From Deuterostichococcus epilithicus (taxonomy: Eukaryota > Chlorophyta > Trebouxiophyceae > Prasiolales > Stichococcaceae): 64,000 bases of DNA. This document shows, one piece after another, positions 12,270 through 22,800 of the stretch (position 1 is the first letter of the stretch; each line of letters begins with the position of its first letter). Under the pieces are notes generated by a model, which saw nothing but the letters and a program-made list of their open reading frames with translations, searched no databases and was not told where the DNA came from. The stretch covers positions 1,488,001 through 1,552,000 of the forward strand of contig JAVTLE010000008.1 in the NCBI GenBank assembly GCA_033439295.1, in the 5' to 3' direction. Both the position numbers and the translations under genes were made by a program.

Positions 12270-12793
12270 CCTCGCGTGCCCTGCCCTGCAGGCACCCTCA
12301 GGTACGCTGCAGGCGAGCGCGTGGCGTTTGCTCCGAGCAGCAGCTTGTGCACGTGCGAGACAAGGCTCTGGATCAACTTACGTGGCCGGGAGGTACACCA
12401 ACACCTCGCGCCTCTGTGCGCCTCTGATGAGCGTGCAGAGGTGACCACAAGAATATTCTTGACACCTTTGGGATCAAAGCTTTCAGAAATCGTTGATTTG
12501 CTGTGCGCTAGCCAGGCGCTCAGCTGGAGAAGCCAGGGACGCTCCGTGTAGCTTTTGAGCACGAGAGTCTCACATCACCCGCGAAATTCAAGCGTAGCAG
12601 GCATAGCTGTTTCCTGAGTTGCATACGCAGCACCGCTGTCGAATGCAGAACTTGAGAAGGAAAAAGTTTCGGATCTCCTCCAGGTCAGCATCGCACACCG
12701 ACAGTCCGGGAGCACGGCGACGTTGTGGGGTTTGAACCTCCCAAATCGCTGGTCTGTTCAACCGTCGGAGACCCTCATCGCAGCTGGACCACG
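12270..12793. other. Divergent promoter region between ABCB and SPC24
   Basis: The two genes are transcribed away from each other across about 520 bases, so both promoters should lie here. An in-frame ATG at 12725 could extend SPC24 by 23 residues. No clear TATA box or other recognised element is seen. Confidence 0.45.
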
Positions 12794-14079
12794 ATGAACG
12801 GGCTGGAGGATCACATGGCGGTGCTGCAGGAGCTGCGCGCCAGCTACAGCGCCAACGAGGAGGAGCTGGATGCGGCGCGCCGCGTCAACGCGCTGCATGA
12901 GGAGATTGCGCAGCTGTGCCAGCAGGACGAGCGGCGCATCAGCGACATCATTCGAGGTGCTTGGGCTGCTCCTGCACGCGCCGCGAGACTGATTCCGTCA
13001 CGGCTCTTTGTTCGTGAGTGCGCTGCCTGGCCGGTGAACATGCGCCACAACGCGCAGCGCCACAAGGCATCGCCGCCAGCCCCGCGGTCCTCGCGGCTTT
13101 CGCTGGCCGCATGCTGAGCCCCTTTTCTGGGCGTGCTGTTGCAGGCATGCAGAAGGAAGTGGCGGAGGCGGAGGCGGCGGCCACGCCGCCGGACCCTGAG
13201 CTACACTCCCGGGAGGTTTTGGATCTGGAGGCCGCCTGCCGCGAGAGCCGCGGCCGCATCGCCAGCCTGGAAAACGAGGCCAGATGCGTCCCTGAGGAGC
13301 TTCCTGCCGGGCCTCGTGCTGCCGTGCATGCAGCGGTGCTGTCATGCTGCGCTGGAATGGCCACCAGGATGTCCATTGGCCCAACTGAGCACATCTCCGA
13401 TCCGACATGTTTACTGGCGCCCGAAAGGCGAACCCCGTACTCGACATCGGGTTGATCGGTGCAGCGCTGTCAAGCTGGAGAACGTAGATTGGATATTCGT
13501 CGAGCTCGTCACCACCACACTTGACATTTGGCTGTGGAGCTCTGTTGAAAGCCGGCGCTTGGGTCAAGTTGATCTTGTGCCTTTCCTCGTGCACGGATCT
13601 GCAGGAGCAGCGTGAAGAGCTGCGGCAGCGGCGGCGCGCCGCCGAGGAGAGCGGCGCCGCCACCGCGCGCCACATCCGGGAGGCAGACCCCAAGCTCCAG
13701 TGCGTTCAGCGTTGTCTCATCGGTGACACGCCTCCGTGATTGCCTGGCTGAAGCCTGTCACGCTGCACAGTGGTGGAGCAGTGTCGACTCTGTCGACACA
13801 GTTGCTGCTTTTCCACACCCTGCCCATTCGGGTCCTGCTCTCAAACAACACTTCTGCAACCTCCTGCAGGCCACAATCCACCTCGCTGCCCTCTGTTTGA
13901 CATGCAGGAACGAGCTCAGCCTGTTTGCGCACATCTCGAGGATCAACTGGAAGGACCGCAATGGCCGCATTGCAGGCACAGTGTCCGACAAGCAGCACGC
14001 AGATCTGCGTCCCTTCGACTTGGATGCCACGTTGGACAACTTCCAGCTGACCGAGAGGCTTTGGGAAGTAATCGCCTGA
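12794..14079 (+). CDS. SPC24: Kinetochore protein SPC24 homologue (NDC80 complex)
   Basis: SPC24 pairs with SPC25 in the NDC80 complex, which couples centromeric chromatin to spindle microtubules. The product has a long coiled-coil N-terminal part (Glu/Arg/Ala-rich, e.g. ELRASYSANEEELDAARR and EQREELRQRRRAAEES) followed by a C-terminal globular block NELSLFAHISRINWK...LRPFDLDA...LTERLWEVIA, typical of the SPC24 RWD domain. Exons: 12794-12956, about 13145-13282, 13605-13699 and 13908-14079. The exon 3 donor (CTCCA/GTGCGT) joined to 13908 gives DPKLQNELSLFAH in frame. The exon 2 end is ambiguous between a GC donor (GAG/GCCAGA) and a GT donor a few bases further on. The start could instead be an in-frame ATG at 12725. 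Family assignment rests on the C-terminal block and the coiled-coil architecture, because SPC24 diverges fast. Confidence 0.68.
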
Positions 14080-14208
14080 AGCGGGTTGGAAAGGGGATGC
14101 CATGAATGGACGGCGTTGAGACTTGATGCTGGAATCTGCACCGGTGGTCATTGCAGCCAGCCTGAAAGACGTTAGGTATTTCAGTAACACACGATGAACC
14201 AGGCGCTC

Positions 14209-14213
14209 TGTAA
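14209..14213 (+). terminator. Putative TGTAA polyadenylation signal for SPC24
   Basis: TGTAA occurs 130 bases after the SPC24 stop, at the spacing expected for a chlorophyte 3' end. Confidence 0.4.
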
Positions 14214-14884
14214 TGTTTTGCTGGTTTTCTGGAGACAGTTTGCAGATGTCCGATACCTAGCTTGCGCATGTTTTGGAGGCTGCAAAACGGTCTTGTGAGA
14301 TGACTGGCCCGAGGAGTATCATTGCTTACAGCATGGTACGCAGTCATTCGTTGGGCAACATCCTCATTCCCTGTCGGTCTTTCTGTCGTTTGCATCAGCA
14401 GCGGCAAGCGCTTCAGCCGCACAATTTAGTAGGTCTAGTAAGCATGACGAGGGCCCGTGAATTGTGGATGCCGGCTGCGTGCTGTCTTCGTCTACCTAGA
14501 TGTCACCCTCTAGTAACGGCCCCTGCAAGGCACAATGCCTTGTCTCAGACAAGTGCGGCCAAGAAGCATGCTTGATTGTTCCATGTCGTCGCGCTCAGCA
14601 TCGCCACTCAACAGCCAGCTTTGGATAATGTTAGCAGCGCCCGAGCAAGGACAGTGTGCGGCACAGAATCACATCGACCCCTGCCGGCAAGGGCCGAGAG
14701 AAGCGGCACACAGGCGAGAGAGCCGCAGTGTGTGGTCACCTGCCATAGCGCGACGCGAGCACGTCCTGGGTGTTGGATGGGATCTGGCCGTTCTGCAGCG
14801 CGGCGTCAAAGGACGTCGCCGGCCGCAGGTCAGCCGTCAGGTAGTCCTCTGCACGGTCCAGCTTGTTCTGCAGACGACAGTACA

Positions 14885-15240
14885 GCTCAGCGCCAGCATC
14901 AAGGCAGCCAAAGGCGGCACCGCCGCCGGCATTAACGGTCTGCCAACCAAGTTCTTCAAGCTGGTGGCAGCCCCACAGACAGAGATAGAGCCTGCCAACT
15001 ATTCTGAGATAGAGCCTGCCAACTACTTGGGCCGCTGCCTGCTATTGGCGGCCTGCGCGACATACACCGGCAACCTGACAAAGGCGCTGGAGGCCGCTCT
15101 GCTAATCCACATCCCCAAGGTGATATCCGACCAAACCCTCCAACTACCAGGGCATCACGCTCACCCCAGTGCTGCTCAACTGGGATGAGCAGGAGGTCCG
15201 AAGTGGTAGGAGGGGCACCCAGCAGGGCCGCTTTTAGCCA
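14885..15240 (+). mobile_element. Decayed fragment of a LINE-type (non-LTR) reverse transcriptase
   Basis: The frame contains SIKAAKGGTAAGINGLPTKF, the N-terminal landmark of non-LTR reverse transcriptases (Lys-rich helix, then a G.(D/N)GLP.(E/K)F(F/Y) block), followed by TKALEAALLIHIPK. A frameshift near 15130 is needed to reach NYQGITLTPVLL, the next conserved block (NYR.ITL). A further possible block, GTQQG, follows at about 15217. The catalytic palm motif, target-site endonuclease and 3' tail are not seen, so this is a dead 5'-truncated or internal fragment. It sits in the intergenic gap between SPC24 and the LEA-like gene, where an old insertion would be tolerated. The rest of the gap (14214-14884 and 15241-15388) shows no gene. 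Confidence 0.65.
14983..15030. repeat. 24-base tandem duplication inside the LINE fragment
   Basis: Two head-to-tail copies of agatagagcctgccaact plus six more bases (14983-15006 and 15007-15030) duplicate the residues EIEPANY. The copies are nearly identical, so this duplication is young compared with the frameshift decay around it. Confidence 0.85.
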
Positions 15241-15388
15241 ACAAATGGCAAGGGCCGAGATTGGGGAAGCTGTTTTGCATGTCTAGCAAAGACAGGGTTT
15301 TTGACGCCCTGCCGGACGGCTAGAATGCCATGCATGGCTGCTCTGCGTCACACAGCATATTGTACTGGGTACATGACTGAATTGACGC

Positions 15389-18300
15389 TCAAGGCAACCG
15401 GCAGCTGCCCCGCACCCGGACGGCGTTCTCGGCGTCATCGGCGGAGTCGGAGATGCGGTCGCCCAAACGGTTCACCTTGCGGCTGGCCTTGTCACTCAGC
15501 CTGTGGGCCTCATTGCTCACGCTGTTGAAGAACCTGGAGCACCACACCCAGACTATTGAGTACTGCAGATCGCGGCGCGCAAGACAGTGTGAGCACGGCC
15601 ATGCAGGCAAGCAACAGCGGATGGTTTGCAGGCAGAAAGCCGACAGCAGGCCGACATCCATGCATTAGGAATCGTGCGACATTGGTCGTCAATTCTAAAT
15701 TATTTCAGCCACACCCGCGGGTCTCGTCCTCAGCGCGGTCGGCAGTGCGCTGCGCGTCGTCCGAAGCTCGGCTGAAGAAGCCGTGCGTCTTGTTCTCGGC
15801 CTCCCGTGCCTTGCGGTCGGCCTCGTCGCCCGCCCTGCCGGAGAGCGCTTTCAGGGTTGAAAATCTGTCCAACACGGGGGTCTGCACCGCTGCGAATCGA
15901 GCCCCGCCCGAGTGCGCCCCGCCTGTTGGCGCAGTGGTTTCTGTGACGCTTTGCGGCGCTCACTTGGGGAGCACCCTCACCTGTCGAAGAAGCCGCGGGT
16001 CTTGTCCTCGGCGCGGCGCGCGGTGCGGTCCGCATCATCGCCCGCCTTGTTGAAAAAGCCGCGCGCCTCCTCCTTTGCGTTCTGCGCCTGCGGGCACGGC
16101 GGGAAGTACTCGATACACAGCAGGGCGATGTGTACGTCGTCATGTGACTCGGCACACCTTGCAGGATCGTGCAAGGCTCCGACAAGGTCAGAATTGCGCA
16201 GCCAGGCGTGCGGGCGTGGGTGAGAGCCGCAGGGCGCCGTCTGCATGAGGTGCGCCCGCGAGCACCGTGCAACCTAGGCCCTGGCCCGCACCTGCCCGGC
16301 TCGGATCCTGTGCCCGGGAGTGTCTGCATGCAGCAGGGCGGCGGAAGCTGGCAGCAGGCAGGTCTGATTCTGGGATGACACCATGGACTTCCCATGCGCA
16401 ACATGCAGATGAGGCCTGTGGTGCAAGCACCTTGTCAGAGACGGTGTCGGCGGCGGAGCGGGCGTTGGCGCGGGTGCGGTCGGCGGCCTCCTGCGCCTTG
16501 TCACCCGCCTTGTCGGCGCTGCCAAACAGCGCATGCGAGATGCTGCCGAAGAAGCCGCGCGCCTCCTCCTGGACGCACAGGAACCCACATCTCAAGGGTG
16601 CCTGGCGATCGATGCCCGATGCCGTGCCGCAGGACGCAACCACAGTGGACGAGCCGCCCCACCACCCGCACTCGTTGCTGCTTTCGTCGCTGTATGCCTC
16701 GGATTCGACAACTCCATCACGAGGGCATAACGCAGCAGTCGCACCTTGGCCGGCGCGTGGTCGGCCTCCCACTGGCGGGCAGCGGACGACTCGTCCAGCA
16801 TGCGCTGCGTGCCGCGCTTGGTGTCCTGCCAGTCGCGCTGCACCCGCTCCTTGGCGCTGCGGGTCAGGTCCTCCGTCTCCTGCACCACGCCCCGCACCTG
16901 CGGATCGGGGGATTGGATGTGAAAGGAGGCAGAGCAGAAGGACTCGAGCAGAGCAGAATCGCCGACTGCAAGGGGAGGCAGCAGAGAGACGGCAGTGTGC
17001 ACAGTCTGGCATGGGGAGGAATTGAGCCAGTAGCCCTGTTATAGATTCAGGCTCTCTCAGGCCATGCGCGGGGGCCGCACCGCATTGTCGGGCCAGTCAC
17101 GCTTGACGCGGTCCTTGGCATCGCGGGTCACATCTGCGACCTCGTCTGCGGCGCCCACCGCCTGAAGACCCAAATGAACGAGACCACACTCAGCCAGACG
17201 GTACATGGCAGACTGATATCCGTGGCGATAGGCCTGTAACAAGTACAACTTGATTTGTATGAGGCATCAGGAACGCAAGTTGAGCCTGCGTTTGCTCGCT
17301 ACACACCGCGCCGCCGGCGCGGTTGAGGAAGCCCTGCGTCTTGTCGGCGGCGCGCTCATAGCCGTAGCGGGCCTGGTCGCCGGCGGCGGAGGCAGCGTCG
17401 CGCGCCGACTCCTTTGCCTCCCTGCCAGACTCGCGCGCCTCCTCTTTGGCGTCGCTCCACTTGGCGCCTGTGAGACAGCGCACCAGGGTTGGTTGGGCGA
17501 GGGCGAGCGTGCGCAGCGGACGCAATGGCACCCACACGCTGTCCTAGCTCAGAACATGTGGTGCAAGAGCCCACATGCTCATGCAGCTTGGGAGTCGGCC
17601 CCCCCGTCAAAGGCAGGCTGCAGCAGAGACCGAATTGTACCGGCAGATCGGTCAGGATGCGGAGCAGCGGGGCGGCCGCGGTGGTGCCCGGTGACCTCCT
17701 CGACTGCCACCTCGACATTGTCCGCCAGGTCTTCCAGCAAGCCCTTGCTCTTGCCCTCATGGCCCTCGCCTACCGTGTGGCGACGGCGACGGCGTCAGGG
17801 ACGCGCCCGGGGTGCAGCCGCCGAAACAGCCCGCCACTTGATGGAAATTTTTACTCAGACCAGACTATTGGACCAGCAGACTAGTGGACACCGGGGTGTC
17901 AGAGAAGCTACCTGCAGAGCGGGGGCCCTCGGCCTGCACCACTGGCATGATCTTGTCCATCACCTGCGATGAAAGCCCTCAAAAGTCAATACGTGAAGGT
18001 CTTGAGTCACGCCACAAGACGGCGATCTCGTCTCCATAGAAGCATTGCAGGAGAGGATGCACAGCTGCGAGGATGGACAGCACACGACAGAAGGAGCACT
18101 AGCGTACCGTCCCAAACAGGCTGCGGCTCAGCTCCGCAGGCGAGTGCGCCACAGCCTTGGCCTCGGCAGCGTCCGCCGCCGCGCCTGCCTCCGGCCGCAC
18201 GGCGCCGGCGGTCTCCTGCTGCGTGGCGCCAGTCGCAATGCTCTCCTTCATGTTGGCAAAGACTTCGCCAACCAACGAGCGGAACTCGTTAACTTCTGGG

Positions 18301-19317
18301 TCCGCAGACTTGCTGTCGCCCGTCGGCTCGACCGCCTTTTGCAGCGAGTCCAAGGCGCCGGCCGTCTTGTCCTGGATCTGCGCCGCCAGGGAGAGGTTTT
18401 CCGCAGACGGCGTCGCCGCCGCAGCGCCGTCTGCGGAGACAGCGCCCGCCGAGGGTGCCTCTGCGGCGGCAGTGTCAGCAGAGCCTGCGGCAGGGGCAGC
18501 GGCGTCGGCAGGCGCCGTGCTGTCCTGCGCACAGCAAATGCATGCGCACCTCACATCACCGCGCCCAGGTCGAGCTGCTTGCATGGCCGCCTCGGGACGG
18601 CTGGGCGTCCAGCTATGGAGGCTGAGCTCTCTTGCATGCAGGATGCACGATTTGCCTTTGGAGATGTGGCTGCAGATTGGAGGCGGGCAGCACCTTGGTG
18701 CCTGATGGGCCAATGACGGCCTCCTTCACAGTCTGCGCGGCGCTCGAGATCGTGTCCCCCGCCTGCTTAGCGGCGCGCGAAAAGTCGCCAGCGTCCAGCT
18801 CCTGCGCCTCGCCTGCAGAGTTGGTCTCGTAGTGCTTCTGCTCGAACTCTTCGGCAGCGTTCACTGCCTGCAAAGTGTGTGAGCACCACGTCAGGATGAG
18901 CATGCGAACCACGAGGTGCTGGGCTTCGGCAACGTTGGGCAGCTCTCAACATCAAATTGATACGTGATGCGGCTTCTGCAGCCAAAGCCCACGCAGAGGA
19001 GTGTCGGAGAAAGATGCTTGGTGGCTGCAAAGTCAAGGCAAGCAAGGCAAGGCAAGCAAGGAACACGGGCTGCATGTTCGAATGGCCGAAGAGTGGTCGG
19101 CCTAGATCATTGACACCGGCATGCGGTCTCTACGTCTGGGCTGCCGCTGAGTGGCGGAGCATGTCGGGCAACGCGGCAGCCGAGGTTGCACGCACCAAGC
19201 AGAATGGCAGCTGAGGGCGTACGGCCGAGACCACGCCGGCAAGCAAGGTTCCAGCAGATCTAATTTTGACTCCGGGCGCACCTCAGCGATGTTGTTGCTT
19301 GGGTTGGAGCTCGACAT
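15389..19317 (-). CDS. LEA-like stress protein with amphipathic helical repeats, about 12 exons
   Basis: A hydrophilic, Ala/Lys/Glu/Asp-rich protein resembling group 3 late embryogenesis abundant proteins, which protect membranes and proteins during drying or freezing. It starts MSSSNPSNNIAE (19317, ATG). Exons then encode repeating amphipathic segments such as AKQAGDTISSAAQTVKEAV, KEEARESGREAKESARDAAS, VTRDAKDRVKRDW, EEARGFF, NKAGDDADRTARRAEDKTRG and SRASDDAQRTADRAEDETRG, ending after DKASRKVNRLGDR at 15389. Approximate exons (high to low): 19317-19282, 18871-18694, 18527-18109, about 17970-17915, 17772-17698, 17470-17308, 17163-17083, 16903-16743, 16573-16430, 16088-15979, 15846-15722 and 15530-15389. 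Several exons carry recognisably related repeats, so the gene grew by exon duplication. No transit peptide or membrane segment is obvious. It could instead be an apolipoprotein-like or plastid-associated repeat protein; the LEA call is by composition and repeat, not by a strict domain match. Confidence 0.65.
19030..19062. repeat. CAAGG simple repeat in first intron of the LEA-like gene
   Basis: A short imperfect run of caagg/caagcaagg units lies within the first intron of the minus-strand LEA-like gene. It has no coding potential. Confidence 0.75.
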
Positions 19318-19803
19318 GGCGAGTGATGGCAGCTCTGTCGACGGTGAGTAGTTTGGGCGAACCTCAAGTATTCAAGCCCGGGACTGCTAGCGTTCTTGAT
19401 TCCGAGATATTCGCTGTGGAACTTGATCAAGATTCGGGGATTGCTATTCCGCACGAGTGCGTCAGCGGACGTGCTGCCGGGTGCTGGCTACGCGCCGGCT
19501 TCACACTGCACCAGGTAGATAAATAATCAGAGGGGCCCAAAATCTGTTCCCCGTTGCAATTCTCAGGGGAAGTGTATAGCTGTATACTCCCCGTTGTATA
19601 TTGCAATGCCACAGGCGTAGACTGCCCCCACGAGTAATGAGTTCACACCCGACAGCAAGCGTTTGATTTCTGAAGGTTCAAGACCTCGTTCATATACTGG
19701 GCTGCATTGGTCGGCGGTTCCTACTCCGGAGAGTTCTGGCCTGATTCTGCACAAACTCCGACACGTGCAGAGACGTACTTGAACTTGGAACACCTATCAC
19801 AGC
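19318..19803. other. Divergent promoter region between the LEA-like gene and WDR70
   Basis: About 490 bases separate two outward-facing start codons. The stretch is noticeably less GC-rich near 19500-19620 (for example agtgtatagctgtata), as expected of a promoter, but no specific binding site can be named. Confidence 0.45.
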
Positions 19804-22800
19804 ATGGCTAGCGACGACGAGGATGATCTGGCACAGCTGCGCTCGCAGCGAAACGCTCGCCTCGGCATACAGCCGGTAAGGTCCCTGCGCCAATGGCGGT
19901 CCGCTCGCTGTGGCGCAGCAGATGCTGGCAGGCGAGATGAATTCACAAGTGCAACTTCGCACAGGCACCGCAGAGGAGGCAGCAGCAGGCACCGGGGCCA
20001 GACGAGGAGTCACGTTTCTTCGAACCTGATCCGGCGTACGCTTCCAGGCCCGCCCCTGCGCCGTACATGTCCCAAAAACCTGCTGTCTGGGCTCTCGCAC
20101 ATGCAAAAGCTCGATTCTGCAGGCAAGACCCTGAAGAGGGCGGGGAGGCGTGGCCTCACTGTGCAAGTATCATCCCGCAGGGGCCGGCAGCAGTTTGCAA
20201 GGGCAGCGGCGTCAGACTCGGACGAGGATGCGCCGGTGGTGGTGGGAGGGGAGGGCTTTGAGGACGGTGGCGTCGACGACGGCTTCCGGTCGCAGTTCCC
20301 GATGGCCTTTGGTGCGTGGCGGCGTCCGATTGATGGCCCAAGCTCTTTTCCCAATGGCCCAAGCGCTTCTCGCTGCGCTGCTGGGTCCGAATCTGTCCAT
20401 TGCTGTGCAACTCCATCCTGCTGTGCAGACTTGCGCACTTTCGCCGCCGCAAGCATCGCTGATAATCCCATCAATGGGCGGCTGCAGGCGACCAGGAGAA
20501 GCAGGCTGCACGACTGGAGGAGGTGCACGCAGCGGCGTTGCGGCAGCAGGATTCGCAGCGGCGGGGGGCCGGCACCGGACCCTCTGGTGATCAGCAGGAT
20601 GCCGACGCGGAAGTGCGGCCGCCCCGGCCGCCTGCCGGCGACGATGAGGCGGATGTTGGGCCGCCAAGGTGCTGCCGGCATGCAGCCTGCAGTGGTCACC
20701 CTGAGACGGCATGAAGCAACGTGCCAATCGCATGTTGTGGCCCGCAGAGCCTCTGCTGCAGGCCGCTGCCTCGAGCCCCAGCATCCTGATGTGCACCGCT
20801 TGCATTGACACCCACAAGCCAGTCTCAGGACGGCTCGCACTCTCTGCTGAGGGCCGACTGTCTGTCAGAGACCTTGCCTGTGTTGCTTGCAGGCTCGACT
20901 CAGGCGCTGGCGCGGCTGAGGCATCGGACGAGGACGATGACGAGGAGGATGGCGACCCATACCTCCTGCCCATCACGCACGAGGTCTCACTGCAACGTGC
21001 GTGCCTTCACCTCGATCACCTCACCCTCCTTCCGCAGCCGCTCCTGGATTCGCCTGTTGGAACGTGCACTGCTGGATGGACGTGTCCGCACATCCCTGTG
21101 CTCTCGGCGTTTCCTGACTTCTGCCATGCTACATCTGCTCGCGGCAAGGCCTTGTGGGCTCTGCTGCATCAGCGTGGACTTGCAAAGAAGCTCTTTGCAG
21201 CGACAGTGAGCCGGCCCCCGCAGCGCACGGCAAGCTGGTGACGGCGATGGCGGCGGACCGCTCGGGCGCGCGGCTGCTGACAGGCGGCGAGGACTACGCG
21301 CTGCAGATGTTCGACTTTGGCGGCATGAAGCGCGACATGCGCTCCTTCCGCAAGCTGGAGCCCATGGAGGGCTACCCCATCAACGCCCTCAGCTTCAGCC
21401 CCTCAGGTGGGCTTTGGGGGTGGAATCGAGTGTGAAATCTGATTACCCCGCTGACGCGCTTCAGCCCCTCCAGCACACCTGGCTCACCCGCCGGGCACAG
21501 GCTGCGCCTGATCGCAAACGTTTTAGGAGGGTGGGTTCCGACCTGGCGTCGCCATGCCAAGGCTGTCCTGCGGGCGTCCTCTCACCGGCCTGTCTTTTGC
21601 ATGGCAGGCTCTATGACTGTTGCTTTCCGATCCTGCATGTTCCAGCCTCTGGTTCCGGCTCGTGCGTATTCCCGCCACAGCGCCTCAGTGTAGCAGAAAC
21701 ACCTGACATCATGTTATTCAGCTTAGCGCAGGTTGCAAAACTGTTCATGGTTGTCTCAACGCCGTCTGATCCGCGCAGGCGATGCCTTTCTGGTGGTGTC
21801 GGGCTCCTCGCAGCCCAAGGTGTACGACCGCGACGGCCACGAGCTGGGCGAGTTCCTCAAGGGTGACATGTACATCCGGGACGCGACGCACACCAAGGGC
21901 CACCAGTACCGCTGCTGCGGCGGCCAGTGGCACCCCTCCGAGCGGTGCGCGCCCCACAACGCGGGATGGAGGGGGTGGGCCACTCCTGGAGTGGCGCACG
22001 CTGCAGACCACTGCTGGGACCTCGGCTGCTGGGCCCCAATCGTCAGCCTCGCGACGCATCGTTTCGGTGGCGATGCAGCTCGAAGCTGTTCAGCACCACA
22101 GCGCCGATGATTCTGTAGCTTCTGTCACAGTCCAACGAAACCGGTCTCAAGCCGGCAGCTGTTGCCTTGTGTTCCAGCAGGCAATTTCGTGACCGTTTGC
22201 TGCTGATTCACGTGTTGCTGACACGCTCAATGCTGGCGGTTCACAGGCACACAGCGGTGACATGCTCCGAGGATGGCACCGTGCGCATTTGGGACACCGA
22301 GAACCTAAAGCAGAAGACGGTGCTCAAGCCGACGCTGCGGCGGGCGGGCCGCGTCGCCATCAATTCGGTGTCCTACAACACAGACGGCAGCGTCGTCGCC
22401 GGCGGCCTCTTTGACGGCAGCATCCAGCTGTGGGACGTGCGAGGTGTGTTTGGGAAGCAGGACACCGCTGGATGCCGCTGTCCTTAGGCTGTGCGGACAC
22501 TGTGTCCTTAGGTTTCCCCGGCTGCTCTCCTAGCAGGTGTCTTTCATATCCCGTGGTTTTGTCATCATGCCATTTCTCACACCCAAGATTCTGGACTGGG
22601 AAACCCGCGATGCGGAGTCAGCAGCGTTCGGCTGCACGCCTGCATGGAATGTCGGGCGGGGAGCAGGACCGCCGGCGCGCAACTACACCTCAAACCCACT
22701 CAGCTGCGGGCACGGTGGCTGTTCGTCGGGGTTGACCCTGTGCCAGGCAACGCGCTCACCCTGCCGTGTTGCAGGCAAGGTAGGCCGCTCGGCAGCAATC

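Noticed and set aside
21380-21485. Possible copy of the WDR70 exon end cttcagcccctc at about 21463
   Set aside because: Shared sequence is only about 12 bases plus scattered matches, too weak to claim beside the stronger cases.
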